64,000 nucleotides of DNA, from assembly GCF_904067045.1 (NCBI RefSeq), contig NZ_CAJFDC010000036.1:760001-824000 (forward strand). Reading direction: 5' to 3'. Below are positions 16,182-22,471 of the stretch, one piece after another. Origin of the DNA: Pseudomonas sp. FEN. Its GTDB lineage: Bacteria > Pseudomonadota > Gammaproteobacteria > Pseudomonadales > Pseudomonadaceae. The notes below the pieces were generated by a model. The model was not told the DNA's origin. It saw only the letters and a list, made by a program, of their open reading frames with translations, and did no database searches. Each line of letters opens with the position of its first letter. Position 1 is the first letter of the stretch. The translations under genes and the position numbers were made by a program.

Positions 16182-16982
16182 ATGTATCTACTCGGGGAAC
16201 AACCGGCCTACGCCGATGAACTGATCAATCGCCTGCAGGCGATCCCGGCACAACTACTCCAAGGCTTGAACCCCTGCGCGGCCCCCTTTGAGCTTGAGCA
16301 AACCGATGACCTGGACGCCTTGCTGCCTGACGATCAACTGTTCCTGATCGACAGTGGACTGCTGCATGCCCGGGTCGATGAGCGGGCACTGTTCTATCTG
16401 CATGAAGGCGACCTGGTCGGACTGCGCCAGGGCATCGACTGGCCGCGCTGCATCCTGAGCAGTGACAACCCGCTGCGCCTGATCCCCTATCGACGCACCG
16501 ACGTCTTCGCGCATATCTACGCCGACCCAAGCCGTGCCGAAGCGCTGTTGCGCTACCTGATCGGCCAGACCGCCCTGCTCTCCGATGCCGTCAGCCGTTT
16601 GAAACAGCCGGAGTTTCGTAGCAGCAACGGTTTCCAGCAGGTGGCGAGCGGCGCGGTAATGATTCGCCAGGGTGACGATGCCGACCATGTGTTCATCATT
16701 ACCGATGGCCATGCCGAGGCCTTTGTCGACGGGCACAAGGTCGGCGACGTGCCCAAGGACGAGATTTTTGGCGCCATGGCCGTGTTCACCGGCGAGAAAC
16801 GCAGTGCCAGCGTGATTGCCAGCCAGCCCTGCACGGTCATGCTGATTCCCAAGGACCAGTTCCTCAGCCTGACCCAGAGCAACCCGCGCATCGCCCACAG
16901 CTTGATCGAAAGCATGGCGCGACGGATCGATCTGCTGAACAAGGAAGTGACGCGCCTGAGTGCCGCCAGCACGGCTGGCTGA
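16182..16982 (+). CDS. cbpA: Cyclic-nucleotide-binding protein (CbpA-like)
   Basis: 266 residues. The C-terminal half (about 145-255) is a CRP-type cyclic-nucleotide-binding beta-roll: VASGAVMIRQGDDADHVFII, then GDVPKDEIFGAMAVFTGEKR, where the phosphate-binding cassette E/S-A-x-R-S-A is visible as EKRSASVIA. No DNA-binding domain follows, so it is not a transcription factor. The N-terminal half looks like a second, degenerate sensor domain. In P. aeruginosa the homologous gene PA4704 (cbpA) also sits directly before the prrF locus, which agrees with the arrangement here. Confidence 0.85.
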   Translation: MYLLGEQPAYADELINRLQAIPAQLLQGLNPCAAPFELEQTDDLDALLPDDQLFLIDSGLLHARVDERALFYLHEGDLVGLRQGIDWPRCILSSDNPLRLIPYRRTDVFAHIYADPSRAEALLRYLIGQTALLSDAVSRLKQPEFRSSNGFQQVASGAVMIRQGDDADHVFIITDGHAEAFVDGHKVGDVPKDEIFGAMAVFTGEKRSASVIASQPCTVMLIPKDQFLSLTQSNPRIAHSLIESMARRIDLLNKEVTRLSAASTAG

Positions 16983-17045
16983 ACCGCTCCGGCATCGACC
17001 GCGGACCTGATGCCACACCCCGGACGAGCGGCCGAGAAAAAGACA

Positions 17046-17073
17046 TTGACTTGCAAATGAGAATCATTATGAT
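17046..17073 (+). promoter_or_regulatory. PrrF promoter with overlapping Fur box
   Basis: TTGACT (17046-17051), 16 bases, TATGAT (17068-17073). The spacer and -10 contain GCAAATGAGAATCATTATG (17053-17071), which matches the 19-bp Fur consensus at 15 positions by my alignment. Fur with iron would block the promoter; iron starvation would open it. Confidence 0.9.
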
Positions 17074-17079
17074 GAGCGC

Positions 17080-17192
17080 AACTGGTCGCGAGATCGGTTG
17101 GATTCTCTGGAAGTCCCTGGTTCGGGCTCTCGGATTATCTCCTCATCAGGCTAATCACGGTTATTGACCCGGCTTTTTGCCGGGTCTTTTTT
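17080..17192 (+). ncRNA. prrF: PrrF iron-responsive small RNA
   Basis: About 113 nt. It starts at AACTGGTCGCGAGATC and contains the strongly conserved core CTGGAAGTCCCTGGTTCGGG and CTCTCGGATTATCTCCTCAT, recognisable from P. aeruginosa PrrF1/PrrF2. It ends in a terminator hairpin GACCCGGC-TTTTT-GCCGGGTC followed by seven T (17166-17193). PrrF pairs with mRNAs of iron-containing proteins such as sodB and the sdh and acn genes through Hfq, sparing iron. Only one copy is present here, not the tandem prrF1-prrF2 of P. aeruginosa, so PrrH cannot be made at this locus. The ends are predicted from promoter and terminator. Confidence 0.95.
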
Positions 17193-17241
17193 TGCCCGCT
17201 CGAAAAGCGCGCCGTCAAACAACCTCGGCGGTACAGATGCG

Positions 17242-18024
17242 TCACTTCTCCCCGACCCTCGGCAATACCGGACACTCCAGCAGCGCCAGCAACTCATCCA
17301 GCAACCCCGACGCCCCCAGCCGCACGTGATCGGCGTTGATCCAGGGTGTGCCGAAGCGCGAACGCGCCAGTTCTATGTAGGTGCGCGCATCCTCGAAGGT
17401 GCGGATTCCGCCTGCCGCCTTGAGCCCGACCAGCCCGCCACGCTCGGCGATGGCCTCGAGCATGATGCGCACCGCCTGCTCGGTGGCGTTGACCAATACT
17501 TTGCCGGTACTGGTCTTGAGAAAATCGGCGCCGGCGGCAATCGCGTCCTGGCTGGCCTGGCGGATCATCTGCGGATCGCGCAGCTCGCCGGTCTCCAGGA
17601 TCACCTTGAGCCGGGCTCGCCCCGCGCAGGCATCACGACAGGCGGCAACCATGCTCAAGCCGCTCTGCGCGTCGCCCATCAGCAACGAGCGATAGGGGTA
17701 GACCAGATCCACTTCATTCGCGCCGGCATTGATCGCCTCCAGGGTCTCGGCGACCACCGCGGCGACATTGGGCCCACCATGGGGGAAGTTGACCACGGTG
17801 GCGACCCGGATCGCCTGCCCGCCCAGAATATCCAGAGCGCGCCGCGCCAGGGCGACGAAACGGGGGAACACGCACACCGCCGCCACCGGACCGAAAGGTG
17901 TCTGCGCCCGCTGGCACAGCGCAATGATGCGGTCGGCATCGTCATCGCCGCTCAGCAAGGTCAAGTCGAGCAGGCCAATGGCCTGGCGTGCCAGTTGCTG
18001 ATCGGCTTCATTCATCTGCTTCAT
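17242..18024 (-). CDS. deoC: Deoxyribose-phosphate aldolase
   Basis: 260 residues, the usual length. It cleaves 2-deoxyribose-5-phosphate to acetaldehyde and glyceraldehyde-3-phosphate in deoxynucleoside catabolism. The Schiff-base lysine is in DFLKTSTGK (about residue 167). Other conserved stretches are NEVDLVYPYRSLLMGD, KVILETGEL and GLKAAGGIRT. GGGAGTGAAG precedes ATG 18024; three further in-frame ATG codons nearby make the start uncertain by up to eleven residues. It is convergent with prrF and divergent from the Rieske gene. No other deo genes are adjacent. Confidence 0.95.
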   Translation of the reverse strand: MKQMNEADQQLARQAIGLLDLTLLSGDDDADRIIALCQRAQTPFGPVAAVCVFPRFVALARRALDILGGQAIRVATVVNFPHGGPNVAAVVAETLEAINAGANEVDLVYPYRSLLMGDAQSGLSMVAACRDACAGRARLKVILETGELRDPQMIRQASQDAIAAGADFLKTSTGKVLVNATEQAVRIMLEAIAERGGLVGLKAAGGIRTFEDARTYIELARSRFGTPWINADHVRLGASGLLDELLALLECPVLPRVGEK

Positions 18025-18230
18025 CTTCACTCCCAACCCGAATCGTTGCATAACCATGGCGAGCGTCCACGGCGCCCCTCGGCAGGCCTGAACAGCCGGA
18101 TGGCGCGAAATACGCTATGGGAGCCACAATAAAGGACTCCTCTTCGCCGGGGCATGCGCCAGCCAAAGACAAAGACTCGGCCCACAGCAAAACAAGAAAC
18201 ATCCCACGTCCACCCATCCCAAGGATCAGC

Positions 18231-18548
18231 ATGAAGTTTCTCTGCGACTCGAACACCCTGGCCGACAACAGCAGTCGCGGGTTTGAAGTGGAAGGTCAGG
18301 CGCTTTTGGCCGTGCGCCGTGCGGGCCGGGTCTATGTCTACCAGAATCGCTGCCCGCACCGGGGCATCGCCCTGGAATGGCAACCCGACCAGTTTCTCGA
18401 TCCCAGCGCCAGCCTGATCCAGTGCGCGACCCACGGCGCCCTGTTCCTGATCGAAAGCGGTGAATGCGTGGCCGGACCTTGCGCCGGGCAGTCACTGCGG
18501 GCGATCCCCTGCACGGAAGACGCCCAGGGTATTTGGCTGAAGCGCTGA
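18231..18548 (+). CDS. Rieske [2Fe-2S] protein
   Basis: A 105-residue soluble Rieske ferredoxin-like protein. The cluster ligands are plain: CPHRG (about residues 42-46) and CATHG (about 64-68), giving Cys-x-His and Cys-x2-His. No membrane anchor or oxygenase domain is attached. AAGGATCAGC precedes ATG 18231. Such proteins pass electrons to oxygenases or reductases; no partner is encoded next to it, so the partner is unknown. It ends six bases before the convergent sfsA. Confidence 0.88.
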   Translation: MKFLCDSNTLADNSSRGFEVEGQALLAVRRAGRVYVYQNRCPHRGIALEWQPDQFLDPSASLIQCATHGALFLIESGECVAGPCAGQSLRAIPCTEDAQGIWLKR

Positions 18549-18554
18549 AGCGCG

Positions 18555-19262
18555 CTAGAACTGCACCGGCAAACGGCGGTCGACGCGAATCTCCCAGGGT
18601 GTCAGGCTCACCCCGTAGGCCAGCACCTCGACCCCGGCGGCCAGCGCTTCACGCAGGGCCGCGGCATAGCCCGGATCAATCTCCTCGGCCGGACGTACCG
18701 CTTCGATACCGCTCAGGTTCACGCAATACAGCTGCACCGCCCGTACCCCCTCGCGCGCCAGGGTCGCCAACTCGCGCAAATGCTTGGCCCCGCGCAGGGT
18801 CACCGCATCCGGAAAGGCCGCAACCGCAGTACCGTCGAAACCGAGCGTAACGCTTTTGACCTCGACAAAAGCCGGTCCCGTCGGATAGTCGAGACGAAAA
18901 TCGATCCGACTGTTCTCCTGGCCGTAGGCCACCTCACGCTTCAGGCCGGTAAAACCGTCCAGCTCGCGGATGGCCCCGGCGCGTAGCGCTTCCTCGACCA
19001 GGGGGTTGGCTCGCGCGGTATTCACGCAGGCCAGCCGCCCCTGCGGGGTCGCCCCGATCTCCCAGGTGCCGGGCAACTTGCGCTTGGGGTCGTTGGAGCG
19101 ACTGAACCAGACCGGCCCGCCCGGGACCATGCAGTTAAGCATCGAGCCGGTATTGGGACAGTGAATGGTCAGCAACTCGCCAGAGGCGGTTTCGATGTCC
19201 GCCAGGAAACGCTTGTAGCGCTGGATCAGGCGACCTTCTTCGAGAGCGGGAGAAAAGCGCAT
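18555..19262 (-). CDS. sfsA: Sugar fermentation stimulation protein homologue SfsA
   Basis: 235 residues. Family motifs present: EGRLIQRYKRFLADI, CPNTGSMLNCMVPG (nucleic-acid-binding OB-like part), SRIDFRLDYP and VEVKSVTLG, the last belonging to a PD-(D/E)xK nuclease-like fold. SfsA was found in E. coli as a factor increasing maltose metabolism and binds DNA; a nuclease activity is suggested by the fold. The ATG overlaps the stop of the upstream aminotransferase gene by one base (TGATG), so translation is coupled. Confidence 0.93.
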   Translation of the reverse strand: MRFSPALEEGRLIQRYKRFLADIETASGELLTIHCPNTGSMLNCMVPGGPVWFSRSNDPKRKLPGTWEIGATPQGRLACVNTARANPLVEEALRAGAIRELDGFTGLKREVAYGQENSRIDFRLDYPTGPAFVEVKSVTLGFDGTAVAAFPDAVTLRGAKHLRELATLAREGVRAVQLYCVNLSGIEAVRPAEEIDPGYAAALREALAAGVEVLAYGVSLTPWEIRVDRRLPVQF

Positions 19263-20434
19263 CAGCCTTGCCAGCTCCGCAGGCCGCGGGCAATCCGTTC
19301 CACCGCCTGCTCCAGGCGCGGCAGGCTCTGGGTGTAGGCAAACCGCACATGATGGCTGGCCAGATGCCGACCGAAATCCAGTCCAGGCGTAAAGGCCACG
19401 TGTTCGGTTTCGAGAAAATGACGGCAGAATGCGAAGGCATCGCCGCCGAACGCGCTGATATCGGCATACAAGTAGAAGGCACCCTGCGGTTCCACGGCGA
19501 TCTTGAAACCCAGCTCGCGCAACGCCGGCAAGAGGAAGTCCCGACGCCGTCCGAATTCGGCCCGGCGCTCTTCGAGAATGCTCAGGGTGCGCGGCTCGAA
19601 GCAGGCCAGCGCCGCATGCTGGGCCATGCTCGGCGCACTGATGTAGAGGTTCTGCGCGAGTTTTTCCAGGTCCGCCACCGCCTCGGGTGGCGCCACCAGC
19701 CACCCCAGTCGCCAGCCGGTCATGCCGAAATACTTGGAGAAGCTGTTGAGCACGAACGCGCTGTCATCGACTTCCAGCACGCTGGCCGCGTCGCAGCCAT
19801 AGGTCAGGCCGTGATAGATCTCGTCCACCACCAGATGGCCGTGACGCTGTTTGATCGCCACCGACAGTGCCGCCAGCTCGTCTCGCGTCAGCAAGGTGCC
19901 GGTGGGGTTGGCTGGCGAAGCCACCAGGGCGCCGACGCTATCCTGGTCCCAATACCGCTCCACCAGGTCGGCCGTGAGCTGATAGCGCACCTCCGGCCCG
20001 ACCGGCACCAGTTGGGCCGCGCCCTCCACCAGGCGCAGGAAATGCCGGTTGCACGGATAACCGGGATCGGCCAGCAGCCAGTGTTTGCCGGGGTCCACCA
20101 GCAGGCTGGTGGCCAACAGCAACGCACCGGAACCACCCGGGGTGATGAGGATGCGCTGCGGATCAATGGCGAGCCCATAGCGCTGCTGATAGAAACCCGA
20201 GATCGCCTCGCGCAGTTGCGGCAGCCCACGCGCCGCGGTGTAGCGGGTCTGGCCCGACTCCAAGGCGGCCTGGCCGGCGCGAATGATCGGCTCGGCCGTG
20301 GTGAAGTCCGGCTCCCCGATCTCGAGGTGGATCACATCATGTCCGGCCGCCTGCAACTCGTTGGCACGCGCCAGCAGGGCCATTACATGGAACGGTTCGA
20401 TTGCGCGACTGCGCGCGCTGTAGTGCTGAGCCAT
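19262..20434 (-). CDS. Pyridoxal-phosphate-dependent aminotransferase, class I/II
   Basis: 390 residues, fold type I. The PLP lysine is in NSFSKYFGMTGWRLGW (about residue 232). The cofactor-binding PANPTGTLL and VVDEIYHGLTY are present, with the C-terminal substrate-binding RFAYTQ. It starts at ATG 20434 (MAQHYSARSR) with AAGGAAGGCCA before it. Sequence places it among the aspartate/alanine-type aminotransferases, but the substrate cannot be read from it. Coupled with sfsA downstream. Confidence 0.9.
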   Translation of the reverse strand: MAQHYSARSRAIEPFHVMALLARANELQAAGHDVIHLEIGEPDFTTAEPIIRAGQAALESGQTRYTAARGLPQLREAISGFYQQRYGLAIDPQRILITPGGSGALLLATSLLVDPGKHWLLADPGYPCNRHFLRLVEGAAQLVPVGPEVRYQLTADLVERYWDQDSVGALVASPANPTGTLLTRDELAALSVAIKQRHGHLVVDEIYHGLTYGCDAASVLEVDDSAFVLNSFSKYFGMTGWRLGWLVAPPEAVADLEKLAQNLYISAPSMAQHAALACFEPRTLSILEERRAEFGRRRDFLLPALRELGFKIAVEPQGAFYLYADISAFGGDAFAFCRHFLETEHVAFTPGLDFGRHLASHHVRFAYTQSLPRLEQAVERIARGLRSWQG

Positions 20435-20778
20435 TGGCCTTCCTTGATTCGACGAGGGAATGGGCGATAAGCCGATTCTACCCAACCTCCGCCTGCCGAA
20501 GTGTTTAAAGCATCCGACGCGTGCCTGAAGATTGACTAAAATGAACAATTAACCATTGCTTCATGAAGCTGACGCCTTCCATCCGGCATACATTGATACC
20601 CCTGCAGGAGCAGCCGCTCCTACAGGGGAGTTCGGCTCGACAAGCCAGCCTCGACAACCGGGAGTAGCGCGCCCCGATTCGATCTGGTAAGTTCGCCCGC
20701 TTGCAGCCGCAGGGCCGGCAGGTGTCGGTGTAGTTGAAATCCTGCGCAATGGATTAGAAGAGTAGAGGCGGTCCATTC
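20435..20778. other. Intergenic region between the aminotransferase gene and dksA
   Basis: 344 gene-free bases between divergent genes. It holds a REP-like hairpin at 20599-20628 and the dksA leader with a weak ribosome binding site (GAGGCGG). Nothing else clear was seen; a TTGAAA near 20738 has no well-spaced -10 partner. Confidence 0.6.
20599..20628. repeat. REP-like hairpin
   Basis: CCCCTGCAGGAGC (20599-20611) and GCTCCTACAGGGG (20616-20628) form a 13-bp stem with one mismatch and an AGCC loop. GTAGGAGC is the head of the common fluorescens-group REP family, so this is probably a shortened REP pair. Confidence 0.6.
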
Positions 20779-21225
20779 ATGCCCACCCAAGCAAAGCAGC
20801 AAAGCACAGAGCCAAAGATCGGCGGCTTCGACCCCTATGTTGAAAGCAAGGGCGAGGAGTACATGGGCGAGCCCATGCGCAAGCACTTCACCAAGATCCT
20901 GCAGAAGTGGAAGCAGGAACTGATGCATGAGGTCGACCGTACCGTTGATCACATGAAGGACGAAGCGGCCAACTTCCCTGATCCAGCCGACCGCGCCAGC
21001 CAGGAAGAGGAGTTCAGCCTCGAACTGCGCGCCCGCGACCGCGAGCGCAAGCTGATCAAGAAAATCGACAAGACCCTGCAGCTCATCGAAGACGAAGAGT
21101 ATGGCTGGTGCGAGTCCTGTGGCGTCGAAATCGGCATCCGCCGGCTGGAAGCCCGACCGACCGCCGATATGTGCGTCGACTGCAAGACCCTGGCGGAAAT
21201 CAAGGAAAAACAGGTCGGCAAGTAA
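20779..21225 (+). CDS. dksA: RNA polymerase-binding transcription factor DksA
   Basis: 148 residues, the usual length. DksA enters the secondary channel of RNA polymerase and, with ppGpp, lowers rRNA and raises amino-acid promoter activity. The coiled coil spans about residues 35-105 with the tip around DPADRASQEEEFSLELR, which contains the tip acids. The Cys4 zinc finger is intact: CESCGVEI and MCVDC near residues 114-138. Followed by a good terminator and then gluQ, the order seen widely in gamma-proteobacteria. Confidence 0.97.
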   Translation: MPTQAKQQSTEPKIGGFDPYVESKGEEYMGEPMRKHFTKILQKWKQELMHEVDRTVDHMKDEAANFPDPADRASQEEEFSLELRARDRERKLIKKIDKTLQLIEDEEYGWCESCGVEIGIRRLEARPTADMCVDCKTLAEIKEKQVGK

Positions 21226-21243
21226 TCCCGCCGAGCCTTGAGC

Positions 21244-21272
21244 AAACGGAGCGTGCGAACGCTCCGTTTTCG
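21244..21272 (+). terminator. Terminator after dksA
   Basis: AAACGGAGCG (21244-21253) pairs with CGCTCCGTTT (21260-21269), followed by TTCGTTTG. Stem, loop and T-richness fit a rho-independent terminator. Confidence 0.85.
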
Positions 21273-21326
21273 TTTGCGCCGCCAGCGCCGTCTATCGCCT
21301 ACGGACTGTCCAGTAATCGCCGAACC

Positions 21327-22217
21327 ATGACTGTCACTCCCGCCTATATCGGCCGCTTCGCCCCCACGCCCAGCGGCCACCTGCATTTCGGCTCGCTGGT
21401 TGCCGCACTGGCCTCGTACCTGGACGCCCGCTCGGTCGGCGGGCGCTGGTTGCTGCGCATGGAAGACCTCGATCCGCCACGCGAAGAGCCCGGCGCCCAG
21501 GCGTCAATCCTCGACACCCTGCGGCGTTATGGTTTCGAATGGGACGGTGAACTGGTCCGCCAGAGCGAACGCCATGCCGCCTATGCCCAGGTGCTCGAGC
21601 GCCTGTTCAACCAGGGCCTGGCGTATGCCTGCACCTGCTCGCGCAAGGATCTGGAGGCCTACCACGGGATCTATCCGGGGTTGTGCCGCAACCTCGGCCA
21701 CGGCATCGACAACGCCGCGATCCGCCTGCGCGTGCCAGAACTGACCTACCGCTTCCAGGACCGGGTCCAGGGTCAGTACCAACAGCACCTGGGCCGCGAG
21801 GTCGGAGATTTCGTGATCCGCCGCCGCGACGGACTCTATGCCTATCAACTGGCGGTGGTACTGGATGACGCCTGGCAAGGCGTCACCGATATCGTCCGCG
21901 GCGCCGACCTGCTGGACTCCACGCCACGGCAACTCTACCTGCAGGAGCTGCTTGGACTGCCGCAACCGCGTTACCTGCACGTGCCGCTGATCATCCAGCC
22001 CGACGGCCACAAGCTCGGCAAGTCCTACCGCTCGCCACCGCTGGCGGCCGACCAGGCGACCCCCTTGCTGATGCGCGCCCTGCGCGCGCTGGGACAACGT
22101 CCACCCGCCGCACTGGAACAGGGTACGCCGCGGGAAGTCCTCGACTGGGGAATTGGCCATTGGGATGCCACACTGATACCCAGGACAACCACCCTGGCCG
22201 AAGCGCAATTGCACTGA
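21327..22217 (+). CDS. gluQ: Glutamyl-Q tRNA(Asp) synthetase
   Basis: 296 residues: the catalytic half of glutamyl-tRNA synthetase without the anticodon-binding domain. It attaches glutamate to queuosine-34 of tRNA(Asp). The class I signature is GRFAPTPSGHLHFGS at residues 8-22, and the KMSKS equivalent is GHKLGKS (about residue 230). A zinc site of Cys residues is visible in CTCSRKDL...CRN. Start at ATG 21327 (MTVTPAYIGRF). It follows dksA, a conserved pairing, but behind a terminator, so some expression depends on read-through or its own promoter. Confidence 0.95.
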   Translation: MTVTPAYIGRFAPTPSGHLHFGSLVAALASYLDARSVGGRWLLRMEDLDPPREEPGAQASILDTLRRYGFEWDGELVRQSERHAAYAQVLERLFNQGLAYACTCSRKDLEAYHGIYPGLCRNLGHGIDNAAIRLRVPELTYRFQDRVQGQYQQHLGREVGDFVIRRRDGLYAYQLAVVLDDAWQGVTDIVRGADLLDSTPRQLYLQELLGLPQPRYLHVPLIIQPDGHKLGKSYRSPPLAADQATPLLMRALRALGQRPPAALEQGTPREVLDWGIGHWDATLIPRTTTLAEAQLH

Positions 22218-22294
22218 CGCCCCTTGCAGGTTGGCGCCCATCCGTTACCATCGCCGCACGTTTTCGGGCACGCACACAATAAAGAGAGGCCGGG

Positions 22295-22471
22295 ATGTAC
22301 ATCTATCGCTTGGTCCTGCTGTTGGTGGTCGGGATCTACCTGTTCTCGCCAGCCATCATGGACTGGTGGATCGACGCCACCGGCGCCTGGTATCGCCCTT
22401 ATCTGCTCTGGCTGATCCTGATCGTCGTGACCTTCATCCTGCAGAGCCAAAAAGATGCCGATGAGCTTTAG
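22295..22471 (+). CDS. cbrX: Small membrane protein CbrX, overlapping cbrA
   Basis: 58 residues (starts MYIYRLVLLLVVGIYLFSP). Two hydrophobic helices flank WWIDATGAWYRPY, and the C-terminus is short and acidic. The stop (22469-22471) lies inside the beginning of cbrA, whose first possible ATG is at 22455, a 17-base overlap. cbrA has no convincing ribosome binding site of its own, so translation is probably coupled. From memory, a small overlapping gene called cbrX has been described at this place in P. putida; the name is given on that basis. Confidence 0.85.
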   Translation: MYIYRLVLLLVVGIYLFSPAIMDWWIDATGAWYRPYLLWLILIVVTFILQSQKDADEL

